Origin: Nemertoderma westbladi
Lineage: Eukaryota > Xenacoelomorpha > Nemertodermatida > Nemertodermatidae
Assembly: GCA_032718475.1 (NCBI GenBank)
Contig: JAUCBJ010001197.1
Location: forward strand, 1-64,000
Direction: 5' to 3'
DNA length: 64,000 nt
In this document: piece by piece, positions 22,299-37,200 of the stretch
Numbering within the stretch: the stretch's first letter is position 1
Layout: every line of letters starts with the position of its first letter
Made by a program: the position numbers and the translations under genes
The notes under the pieces: generated by a model
What the model saw: only the letters and a program-made list of their open reading frames with translations
What the model was told of the DNA's origin: nothing
Database searches by the model: none

Positions 22299-25200
22299 AC
22301 TACACATAAAATCTAAAGTCACCTAATCGTGTTGGAAAACTACTCCACATAAAATCTAAAGTTACCCAATCGTGTTGGAAAACTAATCCACATAAAATCC
22401 AAAGACACCCAATCGTGTTGGAAAACTACTCCACATAAAATCCAAAGTCACCCAATCGTGTTGGAAAACTATTCCACATAAAATCTAAAGTCACCCAATC
22501 GTGTTGGAAAACTACTCCACATAAAATCCAAAGTTACCCAATCGTGTTGGAAAACTATTCCACATAAAATCTAAAGTCACCCAATCGTGTTGGAAAACTA
22601 CTCCACATAAAATCCAAAGACACCCAATCGTGTTGGAAAACTACTCCACATAAAATCCAAAGTCACCCAATCGTGTTGGAAACCTATTCCACATAAAATC
22701 TAAAGTCAATCATGTTGGAAAACTACTCCACATAAAATCTAAAGTCACCCAATCGTGTTGGAAAACTACTCCACATAAAATCCAAAGTTACCCAATCGTG
22801 TTGGAAAACTATTCCACATAAAATCTAAAGTCACCCAATCGTGTTGGAAAACTACTCCACATACAATCCAAAGTCACCCAATCGTGTTGAAAAACTACTC
22901 CACATAAAATCTAAAGTCACCCAATCGTGTTGGAAAACTAGTCCACATAAAATCTAAAGTCAATCATGTTGGAAAACTACTCCACATAAAATCTAAAGTC
23001 ACCCAATCGTGTTGGAAAACTACTCCACATAAAATCTAAAGTCGCCCAATCGTGTTGGAAAACTATTCCACATAAAATCTAAAGTCAATCATGTTGGAAA
23101 GCTACTCCACATATAATCTAAAGTCACCCAATCGTTTTGGAAAACTACTCCACATAAAATCTAAAGTCCATCATGTTGGAAAACTGCTCCACATAAAATC
23201 TAAAGTCACCCAATCGTGTTGGAAAACTACTCCACATAAAATCCAAAGTCACCCAATCGTGTTGGAAAACTACTCCACATAAAATCCAAAGTTACCCAAT
23301 CGTGTTGGAAAACTACTCCACATAAAATCTAAAGTCACCCAATCGTGTTGGAAAACTAGTCCACATAAAATCTAAAGTCAATCATGTTGGAAAACTACTC
23401 CACATAAAATCTAAAGTCACCCAATCGTGTTGGAAAACTACTCCACATAAAATCTAAAGTCGCCCAATCGTGTTGGAAAACTATTCCACATAAAATCTAA
23501 AGTCAATCATGTTGGAAAGCTACTCCACATATAATCTAAAGTCACCCAATCGTTTTGGAAAACTACTCCACATAAAATCTAAAGTCCATCATGTTGGAAA
23601 ACTGCTCCACATAAAATCTAAAGTCACCCAATCGTGTTGGAAAACTACTCCACATAAAATCCAAAGTCACCCAATCGTGTTGGAAAACTACTCCACATAA
23701 AATCTAAAGTCACCCAATCGTGTTGGAAAACTACTCCACATAAAATCCAAAGTTACCCAATCGTGTTGGAAAACTATTCCACATAAAATCTAAAGTCACC
23801 CAATCGTGTTGGAAAACTACTCCACATACAATCCAAAGTCACCCAATCGTGTTGAAAAACTACTCCACATAAAATCTAAAGTCACCCGATCGTGTTGGAA
23901 AACTAGTCCACATAAAATCTAAAGTCAATCATGTTGGAAAACTACTCCACATAAAATCTAAAGTCACCCAATCGTGTTGGAAAACTACTCCACATAAAAT
24001 CTAAAGTCGCCCAATCGTGTTGGAAAACTATTCCACATAAAATCTAAAGTCAATCATGTTGGAAAGCTACTCCACATATAATCTAAAGTCACCCAATCGT
24101 TTTGGAAAACTACTCCACATAAAATCTAAAGTCCATCATGTTGGAAAACTGCTCCACATAAAATCTAAAGTCACCCAATCGTGTTGGAAAACTACTCCAC
24201 ATAAAATCCAAAGTCACCCAATCATGTTGGAAAACTACTCCACATAAAATCCAAAGTCACCCAATCGTGTTGGAAAACTACTCCACATAAAATCCAAACT
24301 CACCCAATCGTGTTGGAAAACTACTCCACATAAAATCTAAAGTCACCCAATCGTGTTGGAAAACTACTCCACATAAAATCTAAAGTCACCCAATCGTGTT
24401 GGAAAACTACTCCACATAAAATCCAAAGTCACCCAATCGTGTTGGAAAACTATTCCACATAAAATCTAAAGTCACCCAATCGTGTTGGAAAACTACTCCA
24501 CATAAAATCTAAAGTCACCCAATCGTGTTGGAAAACTATTCCACATAAAATCTAAAGTCACCCAATCGTGTTGGAAAACTACTCCATATAAAATCCAAAG
24601 TCACCCAATCGTGTTGAAAAACTACTCCACATAAAATCCAAAGTCACCCAATCGTGTTGGAAAACTATTCCACATAAAATCAAAGTCACCCAATCGTGTT
24701 GGAAAACTATTCCACATAAAATCTAAAGTCACCCAATCGTGTTGGAAAACTAGTCCACATAAAATCTAAAGTCAATCATGTTGGAAAACTACTCCACATA
24801 AAATCTAAAGTCACCCAATCGTGTTGGAAAACTACTCCACATAAAATCTAAAGTCACCCAATCGTGTTGGAAAACTATTCCACATAAAATCTAAAGTCAA
24901 TCATGTTGGAAAGCTACTCCACATATAATCTAAAGTCACCCAATCGTTTTGGAAAACTACTCCACATAAAATCTAAAGTCCATCATGTTGGAAAACTGCT
25001 CCACATAAAATCTAAAGTCACCCAATCGTGTTGGAAAACTACTCCACATAAAATCCAAAGTCACCCAATCATGTTGGAAAACTACTCCACATAAAATCTA
25101 AAGTCACCCAATCGTGTTGGAAAACTACTCCACATAAAATCCAAAGTCACCCAATCGTGTTGGAAAACTACTCCACATAAAATCCAAACTCACCCAATCA

Positions 25201-28200
25201 TGTTGGAAAACTACTCCACATAAAATCTAAAGTCACCCAATCGTGTTGGAAAACTACTCCACATAAAATCTAAAGTCACCCAATCGTGTTGGAAAACTAC
25301 TCCACATAAAATCCAAAGTCACCCAATCGTGTTGGAAAACTATTCCACATAAAATCTAAAGTCACCCAATCATGTTGGAAAACTACTCCACATAAAATCT
25401 AAAGTCACCCAATCGTGTTGGAAAACTATTCCACATAAAATCTAAAGTCACCCAATCGTGTTGGAAAACTACTCCATATAAAATCCAAAGTCACCCAATC
25501 GTGTTGAAAAACTACTCCACATAAAATCCAAAGTCACCCAATCGTGTTGGAAAACTATTCCACATAAAATCTAAAGTCACCCAATCGTGTTGGAAAACTA
25601 TTCTACATAAAATCTAAAGTCACCCAATCGTGTTGGAAAACTACTCCACATAAAATCCAAAGTCACCCAATCGTGTTGAAAAACTACTCCACATAAAATC
25701 CAAAGTCACCCAATCGTGTTGGAAAACTACTCCACATAAAATCTAAAGTCACCCAATCGTGTTGGAAAACTAGTCCACATAAAATCCAAAGTCACCCAAT
25801 CGTGTTGAAAAACTACTCCACATAAAATCCAAAGTCACCCAATCGTGTTGGAAAACTATTCCACATAAAATCTAAAGTCACCCAATCGTGTTGGAAAACT
25901 ACTCCACATAAAATCCAAAGTCACCCAATTGTGTTGGAAAACTATTCCACATAAAATCTGAAGTCACCCAATCGTGTTGGAAAACTACTCCACATAAAAT
26001 CCAAAGACACCCAATCGTGTTGGAAAACTACTCCACATAAAATCCAAAGTTACCCAATCGTGTTGGAAAACTACTCCACATAAAATCCAAAGTCACCCAA
26101 TCGTGTTGAAAAACTACTCCACATAAAATCTAAAGTCACCCAATCGTGTTGGAAAACTAGTCCACATAAAATCTAAAGTCAATCATGTTGAAAAACGACT
26201 CCACATAAAATCTAAAGTCACCCAATCGTGTTGGAAAACTACTCCACATAAAATCTAAAGTCAATCATGTTGGAAAACTACTCCACATAAAATCTAAAGT
26301 CACCCAATCGTGTTGGAAAACTACTCCACATAAAATCTAAAGTCAATCATGTTGGAAAGCTACTCCACATAAAATCTAAAGTCACCCAATCGTTTTGGAA
26401 AACTACTCCACGTAAAATCTAAAGTCCATCATGTTGGAAAACTACTCCACATAAAATCTAAAGTCACCCAATCGTGTTGGAAAACTACTCCACATAAAAT
26501 CCAAAGTCACCCAATCGTGTTGGAAAACTACTCCACATAAAATCTAAAGTCACCCAATCGTGTTGGAAAACTACTCCACATAAAATCCAAAGTCACCCAA
26601 TCGTGTTGGGAAACTACTCCACATAAAATCCAAAGTCACCCAATCGTGTTGGAAAACTACTCTACATAAAATCCAAAGTCACCCAATCGTGTTGGAAAAC
26701 TACTCCACATAAAATCCAAAGTCACCCAATCGTGTTGGAAAACTATTCCATATAAAATCTAAAGTTACCCAATCGTGTTGGAAAACTATTCCACATAAAA
26801 TCTAAAGTCACCCAATCGTGTTGGAAAACTACTCCACATAAAATCTAAAGTCACCCAATCGTGTTGGAAAACTACTCCACATAAAATCTAAAGTCAATCA
26901 TGTTGGAAAACTACTCCACATAAAATCTAAAGTCACCCAATCGTGTTGGAAAACTATTCCTCATAAAATCTAAAGTCACCCAATCGTGTTTGAAAACTAT
27001 TCCACATAAAATCTAAAGTCACCCAATCGTGCTGGAAAACTACTCCACATAAAATCTAAAGTCACCCAATCGTGTTGGAAAACTAGTCCACATAAAATCT
27101 AAAGTCACCCAATCGTTTTGGAAAACTACTCCACATAAAATCTAAAGTCCATCATGTTGGAAAACTACTCCACATAAAATCTAAAGTCACCCACTCGTGT
27201 TGGAAAACTACTCCACATAAAATCCAAAGTCACCCAATCGTGTTGGAAAACTACTCCACATAAAATCTAAAGTCACCCAATCGTGTTGGAAAACTACTCC
27301 ACATAAAATCCAAAGTCACCCAATCGTGTTGGGAAACTACTCCACATAAAATCCAAAGTCACCCAATCGTGTTGGAAAACTACTCTACATAAAATCCAAA
27401 GTCACCCAATCGTGTTGGAAAACTACTCCACATAAAATCCAAAGTCACCCAATCGTGTTGGAAAACTATTCCACATAAAATCTAAAGTTACCCAATCGTG
27501 TTGGAAAACTATTCCACATAAAATCGAAAGTCACCCAATCGTGTTGGAAAACTACTCCACATAAAATCTAATGTTACCCAATCGTGTTGGAAAACTACTC
27601 CACATAAAATCCAAAGACACCCAATCGTGTTGGAAAACTACTCCACATAAAATCCAAAGTCACCCAATTGTGTTGGAAAACTATTCCACATAAAATCTAA
27701 AGTCACCCAATCGTGTTGGAAAACTACTCCACATAAAATCCAAAGTTACCCAATCGTGTTGGAAAACTATTCCACATAAAATCTAAAGTCACCCAATCGT
27801 GTTGGAAAACTACTCCACATAAAATCCAAAGACACCCAATCGTGTTGGAAAACTACTCCACATAAAATCCAAAGTCACCCAATCGTGTTGGAAAACTATT
27901 CCACATAAAATCTAAAGTCAATCATGTTGGAAAACTACTCCACATAAAATCTAAAGTCACCCAATCGTGTTGGAAAACTACTCCACATAAAATCCAAAGT
28001 TACCCAATCGTGTTGGAAAACTATTCCACATAAAATCTAAAGTCACCCAATCGTGTTGGAAAACTACTCCACATACAATCCAAAGTCACCCAATCGTGTT
28101 GAAAAACTACTCCACATAAAATCTAAAGTCACCCAATCGTGTTGGAAAACTAGTCCAGATAAAATCTAAAGTCAATCATGTTGGAAAACTACTCCACATA

Positions 28201-31200
28201 AAATCTAAAGTCACCCAATCGTGTTGGAAAACTACTCCACATAAAATCTAAAGTTGCCCAATCGTGTTGGAAAACTATTCCACATAAAATCTAAAGTCAA
28301 TCATGTTGGAAAGCTACTCCACATATAATCTAAAGTCACCCAATCGTTTTGGAAAACTACTCCACATAAAATCTAAAGTCCATCATGTTGGAAAACTGCT
28401 CCACATAAAATCTAAAGTCACCCAATCGTGTTGGAAAACTACACCACATAAAATCCAAAGTCACCCAATCGTGTTGGAAAACTACTCCACATAAAATCTA
28501 AAGTCACCCAATCGTGTTGGAAAACTATTCCACATAAAATCCAAAGTTACCCAATCGTGTTGGAAAACTACTCCACATAAAATCTAAAGTCACCCAATCG
28601 TGTTGGAAAACTAGTCCACATAAAATCTAAAGTCAATCATGTTGGAAAACTACTCCACATAAAATCTAAAGTCACCCAATCGTGTTGGAAAACTACTCCA
28701 CATAAAATCTAAAGTCGCCCAATCGTGTTGGAAAACTATTCCACATAAAATCTAAAGTCAATCATGTTGGAAAGCTACTCCACATATAATCTAAAGTCAC
28801 CCAATCGTTTTGGAAAACTACTCCACATAAAATCTAAAGTCCATCATGTTGGAAAACTGCTCCACATAAAATCTAAAGTCACCCAATCGTGTTGGAAAAC
28901 TTCTCCACATAAAATCCAAAGTCACCCAATCGTGTTGGAAAACTACTCCACATAAAATCTAAAGTCACCCAATCGTGTTGGAAAACTACTCCACATAAAA
29001 TCCAAAGTTACCCAATCGTGTTGGAAAACTATTCCACATAAAATCTAAAGTCACCCAATCGTGTTGGAAAACTACTCCACATACAATCCAAAGTCACCCA
29101 ATCGTGTTGAAAAACTACTCCACATAAAATCTAAAGTCACCCAATCGTGTTGGAAAACTAGTCCACATAAAATCTAAAGTCAATCATGTTGGAAAACTAC
29201 TCCACATAAAATCTAAAGTCACCCAATCGTGTTGGAAAACTACTCCACATAAAATCTAAAGTCGCCCAATCGTGTTGGAAAACTATTCCACATAAAATCT
29301 AAAGTCAATCATGTTGGAAAGCTACTCCACATATAATCTAAAGTCACCCGATCGTTTTGGAAAACTACTCCACATAAAATCTAAAGTCCATCATGTTGGA
29401 AAACTGCTCCACATAAAATCTAAAGTCACCCAATCGTGTTGGAAAACTACTCCACATAAAATCCAAAGTCACCCAATCGTGTTGGAAAACTACTCCACAT
29501 AAAATCTAAAGTCACCCAATCGTGTTGGAAAACTACTCCACATAAAATCCAAAGTCACCCAATCGTGTTGGAAAACTACTCCACATAAAATCCAAACTCA
29601 CCCAATCGTGTTGGAAAACTACTCCACATAAAATCTAAAGTCACCCAATCGTGTTGGAAAACTACTCCACATAAAATCTAAAGTCACCCAATCGTGTTGG
29701 AAAACTACTCCACATAAAATCCAAAGTCACCCAATCGTGTTGGAAAACTATTCCACATAAAATCTAAAGTCACCCAATCGTGTTGGAAAACTACTCCACA
29801 TAAAATCTAACGTCACCCAATCGTGTTGGAAAACTATTCCACATAAAATCTAAAGTCACCCAATCGTGTTGGAAAACTACTCCATATAAAATCCAAAGTC
29901 ACCCAATCGTGTTGAAAAACTACTCCACATAAAATCCAAAGTCACCCAATCGTGTTGGAAAACTATTCCACATAAAATCTAAAGTCACCCAATCGTGTTG
30001 GAAAACTATTCCACATAAAATCTAAAGTCACCCAATCGTGTTGGAAAACTAGTCCACATAAAATCTAAAGTCAATCATGTTGGAAAACTACTCCACATAA
30101 AATCTAAAGTCACCCAATCGTGTTGGAAAACTACTCCACATAAAATGTAAAGTCGCCCAATCGTGTTGGAAAACTATTCCACATAAAATCTAAAGTCAAT
30201 CATGTTGGAAAGCTACTCCACATATTATAATCTAAAGTCACCCAATCGTTTTGGAAAACTACTCCACATAAAATCTAAAGTCCATCATGTTGGAAAACTG
30301 CTCCACATAAAATCTAAAGTCACCCAATCGTGTTGGAAAACTACTCCACATAAAATCCAAAGTCACCCAATCGTGTTGGAAAACTACTCCACATAAAATC
30401 TAAAGTCACCCAATCGTGTTGGAAAACTACTCCACATAAAATCCAAAGTTACCCAATAGTGTTGGAAAACTATTCCACATAAAATCTAAAGTCACCCAAT
30501 CGTGTTGGAAAACTACTCCACATACAATCCAAAGTCACCCAATCGTGTTGAAAAACTACTCCACATAAAATCTAAAGTCACCCAATCGTGTTGGAAAACT
30601 AGTCCACATAAAATCTAAAGTCAATCATGTTGGAAAACTACTCCACATAAAATCTAAAGTCACCCAATCGTGTTGGAAAACTACTCCACATAAAATCTAA
30701 AGTCGCCCAATCGTGTTGGAAAACTATTCCACATAAAATCTAAAGTCAATCATGTTGGAAAGCTACTCCACATATAATCTAAAGTCACCCTATCGTTTTG
30801 GAAAACTACTCCACATAAAATCTAAAGTCCATCATGTTGGAAAACTGCTCCACATAAAATCTAAAGTCACCCAATCGTGTTGGAAAACTACTCCACATAA
30901 AATCCAAAGTCACCCAATCGTGTTGGAAAACTACTCCACATAAAATCTAAAGTCACCCAATCGTGTTGGAAAACTACTCCACATAAAATCCAAAGTCACC
31001 CAATCGTGTTGGAAAACTACTCCACATAAAATCCAAACTCACCCAATCGTGTTGGAAAACTACTCCACATAAAATCTAAAGTCACCCAATCGTGTTGGAA
31101 AACTACTCCACATAAAATCTAAAGTCACCCAATCGTGTTGGATAACTACTCCACATAAAATCCAAAGTCACCCAATCGTGTTGGAAAACTATTCCACATA

Positions 31201-34200
31201 AAATCTAAAGTCACCCAATCGTGTTGGAAAACTACTCCACATAAAATCTAAAGTCACCCAATCGTGTTGGAAAACTATTCCACATAAAATCTAAAGTCAC
31301 CCAATCGTGTTGGAAAACTACTCCATATAAAATCCAAAGTCACCCAATCGTGTTGAAAAACTACTCCACATAAAATCCAAAGTCACCCAATCATGTTGGA
31401 AAACTATTCCACATAAAATCTAAAGTCACCCAATCGTGTTGGAAAACTATTCTACATAAAATCTAAAGTCACCCAATCGTGTTGGAAAACTACTCCACAT
31501 AAAATCCAAAGTCACCCAATCGTGTTGAAAAACTACTCCACATAAAATCCAAAGTCACCCAATCGTGTTGGAAAACTACTCCACATAAAATCTAAAGTCA
31601 CCCAATCGTGTTGGAAAACTAGTCCACATAAAATCCAAAGTCACCCAATCGTGTTGAAAAACTACTCCACATAAAATCCAAAGTCACCCAATCGTGTTGG
31701 AAAACTATTCCACATAAAATCTAAAGTCACCCAATCGTGTTGGAAAACTACTCCACATAAAATCCAAAGTCACCCAATTGTGTTGGAAAACTATTCCACA
31801 TAAAATCTGAAGTCACCCAATCGTGTTGGAAAACTACTCCACATAAAATCCAAAGACACCCAATCGTGTTGGAAAACTATTCCACATAAAATCTAAAGTC
31901 AATCATGTTGGAAAGCTACTCCACATATAATCTAAAGTCACCCAATCGTTTTGGAAAACTACTCCACATAAAATCTAAAGTCCATCATGTTGGAAAACTG
32001 CTCCACATAAAATCTAAAGTCACCCAATCGTGTTGGAAAACTACTCCACATAAAATCCAAAGTCACCCAATCGTGTTGGAAAACTACTCCACATAAAATC
32101 TAAAGTCACCCAATCGTGTTGGAAAACTACTCCACATAAAATCCAAAGTCACCCAATCGTGTTGGAAAACTACTCCACATAAAATCCAAACTCACCCAAT
32201 CGTGTTGGAAAACTACTCCACATAAAATCTAAAGTCACCCAATCGTGTTGGAAAACTACTCCACATAAAATCTAAAGTCACCCAATCGTGTTGGAAAACT
32301 ACTCCACATAAAATCCAAAGTCACCCAATCGTGTTGGAAAACTATTCCACATAAAATCTAAAGTCACCCAATCGTGTTGGAAAACTACTCCACATAAAAT
32401 CTAAAGTCACCCAATCGTGTTGGAAAACTATTCCACATAAAATCTAAAGTCACCCAATCGTGTTGGAAAACTACTCCATATAAAATCCAAAGTCACCCAA
32501 TCGTGTTGAAAAACTACTCCACATAAAATCCAAAGTCACCCAATCATGTTGGAAAACTATTCCACATAAAATCTAAAGTCACCCAATCGTGTTGGAAAAC
32601 TATTCTACATAAAATCTAAAGTCACCCAATCGTGTTGGAAAACTACTCCACATAAAATCCAAAGTCACCCAATCGTGTTGAAAAACTACTCCACATAAAA
32701 TCCAAAGTCACCCAATCGTGTTGGAAAACTACTCCACATAAAATCTAAAGTCACCCAATCGTGTTGGAAAACTAGTCCACATAAAATCCAAAGTCACCCA
32801 ATCGTGTTGAAAAACTACTCCACATAAAATCCAAAGTCACCCAATCGTGTTGGAAAACTATTCCACATAAAATCTAAAGTCACCCAATCGTGTTGGAAAA
32901 CTACTCCACATAAAATCCAAAGTCACCCAATTGTGTTGGAAAACTATTCCACATAAAATCTGAAGTCACCCAATCGTGTTGGAAAACTACTCCACATAAA
33001 ATCCAAAGACACCCAATCGTGTTGGAAAACTACTCCACATAAAATCCAAAGTTACCCAATCGTGTTGGAAAACTACTCCACATAAAATCCAAAGTCACCC
33101 AATCGTGTTGAAAAACTACTCCACATAAAATCTAAAGTCACCCAATCGTGATGGAAAACTAGTCCACATAAAATCTAAAGTCAATCATGTTGAAAAACTA
33201 CTCCACATAAAATCTAAAGTCACCCAATCGTGTTGGAAAACTACTCCACATAAAATCTAAAGTCAATCATGTTGGAAAACTACTCCACATAAAATCTAAA
33301 GTCACCCAATCGTGTTGGAAAACTACTCCACATAAAATCTAAAGTCAATCATGTTGGAAAGCTACTCCACATAAAATCTAAAGTCACCCAATCGTTTTGG
33401 AAAACTACTCCACGTAAAATCTAAAGTCCATCATGTTGGAAAACTACTCCACATAAAATCTAAAGTCACCCAATCGTGTTGGAAAACTACTCCACATAAA
33501 ATCCAAAGTCACCCAATCGTGTTGGAAAACTACTCCACATAAAATCTAAAGTCACCCAATCGTGTTGGAAAACTACTCCACATAAAATCCAAAGTCACCC
33601 AATCGTGTTGGGAAACTACTCCACATAAAAACCAAAGTCACCCAATCGTGTTGGAAAACTACTCTACATAAAATCCAAAGTCACCCAATCGTGTTGGAAA
33701 ACTACTCCACATAAAATCCAAAGTCACCCAATCGTGTTGGAAAACTATTCCATATAAAATCTAAAGTTACCCAATCGTGTTGGAAAACTATTCCACATAA
33801 AATCTAAAGTCACCCAATCGTGTTGGAAAACTACTCCACATAAAATCTAAAGTCACCCAATCGTGTTGGAAAACTACTCCACATAAAATCTAAAGTCAAT
33901 CATGTTGGAAAACTACTCCACATAAAATCTAAAGTCACCCAATCGTGTTGGAAAACTATTCCACATAAAATCTAAAGTCACCCAATCGTGTTTGAAAACT
34001 ATTCCACATAAAATCTAAAGTCACCCAATCGTGTTGGAAAACTACTCCACATAAAATCTAAAGTCACCCAATCGTGTTGGAAAACTAGTCCACATAAAAT
34101 CTAAAGTCACCCAATCGTTTTGGAAAACTACTCCACATAAAATCTAAAGTCCATCATGTTGGAAAACTACTCCACATAAAATCTAAAGTCACCCACTCGT

Positions 34201-37200
34201 GTTGGAAAACTACTCCACATAAAATCCAAAGTCACCCAATCGTGTTGGAAAACTACTCCACATAAAATCTAAAGTCACCCAATCGTGTTGGAAAACTACT
34301 CCATATAAAATCCAAAGTCACCCAATCGTGTTGGAAAACTACTCCACATAAAATCTAAAGTTACCCAATCGTGTTGGAAAACTACTCCACATAAAATCCA
34401 AAGACACCCAATCGTGTTGGAAAACTACTCCACATAAAATCCAAAGTCACCCAATCGTGTTGGAAAACTACTCCACATAAAATCTAAAGTCACCCAATCA
34501 TGTTGGAAAACTACTCCACATAAAATCCAAAGTTACCCAATCGTGTTGGAAAACTATTCCACATAAAATCTAAAGTCACCCAATCGTGTTGGAAAACTAC
34601 TCCACATAAAATCCAAAGACACCCAATCGTGTTGGAAAACTACTCCACATAAAATCCAAAGTCACCCAATCGTGTTGGAAAACTATTCCACATAAAATCT
34701 AAAGTCAATCATGTTGGAAAACTACTCCACATAAAATCTAAAGTCACCCAATCGTGTTGGAAAACTACTCCACATAAAATCCAAAGTTACCCAATCGTGT
34801 TGGAAAACTATTCCACATAAAATCTAAAGTCACCCAATCATGTTGGAAAACTACTCCACATAAAATCCAAAGACACCCAATCGTGTTGGAAAACTACTCC
34901 ACATAAAATCCAAAGTTACCCAATCGTGTTGGAAAACTACTCCACATAAAATCCAAAGTCACCCAATCGTGTTGAAAAACTACTCCACATAAAATCTAAA
35001 GTCACCCAATCGTGTTGGAAAACTAGTCCACATAAAATCTAAAGTCAATCATGTTGAAAAACTACTCCACATAAAATCTAAAGTCACCCAATCGTGTTGG
35101 AAAACTACTCCACATAAAATCTAAAGTCAATCATGTTGGAAAACTACTCCACATAAAATCTAAAGTCACCCAATCGTGTTGGAAAACTACTCCACATAAA
35201 ATCTAAAGTCAATCATGTTGGAAAGCTACTCCACATAAAATCCAAAGTCACCCAATCGTGTTGGAAAACTACTCCACATAAAATCCAAAGTCACCCAATC
35301 GTGTTGGAAAACTATTCCATATAAAATCTAAAGTTACCCAATCGTGTTGGAAAACTATTCCACATAAAATCTAAAGTCACCCAATCGTGTTGGAAAACTA
35401 CTCCACATAAAATCTAAAGTCACCCAATCGTGTTGGAAAACTACTCCACATAAAATCTAAAGTCAATCATGTTGGAAAACTACTCCACATAAAATCTAAA
35501 GTCACCCAATCGTGTTGGAAAACTATTCCACATAAAATCTAAAGTCACCCAATCGTGTTTGAAAACTATTCCACATAAAATCTAAAGTCACCCAATCGTG
35601 TTGGAAAACTACTCCACATAAAATCTAAAGTCACCCAATCGTGTTGGAAAACTAGTCCACATAAAATCTAAAGTCACCCAATCGTTTTGGAAAACTACTC
35701 CACATAAAATCTAAAGTCCATCATGTTGGAAAACTACTCCACATAAAATCTAAAGTCACCCACTCGTGTTGGAAAACTACTCCACATAAAATCCAAAGTC
35801 ACCCAATCGTGTTGGAAAACTACTCCACATAAAATCTAAAGTCACCCAATCGTGTTGGAAAACTACTCCATATAAAATCCAAAGTCACCCAATCGTGTTG
35901 GAAAACTACTCCACATAAAATCTAAAGTTACCCAATCGTGTTGGAAAACTACTCCACATAAAATCCAAAGACACCCAATCGTGTTGGAAAACTACTCCAC
36001 ATAAAATCCAAAGTCACCCAATCGTGTTGGAAAACTACTCCACATAAAATCTAAAGTCACCCAATCATGTTGGAAAACTACTCCACATAAAATCCAAAGT
36101 TACCCAATCGTGTTGGAAAACTATTCCACATAAAATCTAAAGTCACCCAATCGTGTTGGAAAACTACTCCACATAAAATCCAAAGACACCCAATCGTGTT
36201 GGAAAACTACTCCACATAAAATCCAAAGTCACCCAATCGTGTTGGAAAACTATTCCACATAAAATCTAAAGTCAATCATGTTGGAAAACTACTCCACATA
36301 AAATCTAAAGTCACCCAATCGTGTTGGAAAACTACTCCACATAAAATCCAAAGTTACCCAATCGTGTTGGAAAACTATTCCACATAAAATCTAAAGTCAC
36401 CCAATCGTGTTGGAAAACTACTCCACATACAATCCAAAGTCACCCAATCGTGTTGAAAAACTACTCCACATAAAATCTAAAGTCACCCAATCGTGTTGGA
36501 AAACTAGTCCACATAAAATCTAAAGTCAATCATGTTGGAAAACTACTCCACATAAAATCTAAAGTCACCCAATCGTGTTGGAAAACTACTCCACATAAAA
36601 TCTAAAGTCGCCCAATCGTGTTGGAAAACTATTCCACATAAAATCTAAAGTCAATCATGTTGGAAAGCTACTCCACATATAATCTAAAGTCACCCAATCG
36701 TTTTGGAAAACTACTCCACATAAAATCTAAAGTCCATCATGTTGGAAAACTGCTCCACATAAAATCTAAAGTCACCCAATCGTGTTGGAAAACTACTCCA
36801 CATAAAATCCAAAGTCACCCAATCGTGTTGGAAAACTACTCCACATAAAATCTAAAGTCACCCAATCGTGTTGGAAAACTATTCCACTTAAAATCCAAAG
36901 TTACCCAATCGTGTTGGAAAACTACTCCACATAAAATCTAAAGTCACCCAATCGTGTTGGAAAACTAGTCCACATAAAATCTAAAGTCAATTATGTTGGA
37001 AAACTACTCCACATAAAATCTAAAGTCACCCAATCGTGTTGGAAAACTACTCCACATAAAATCTAAAGTCACCCAATCGTGTTGGAAAACTATTCCACAT
37101 AAAATCTAAAGTCAATCATGTTGGAAAGCTACTCCACATATAATCTAAAGTCACCCAATCGTTTTGGAAAACTACTCCACATAAAATCTAAAGTCCATCA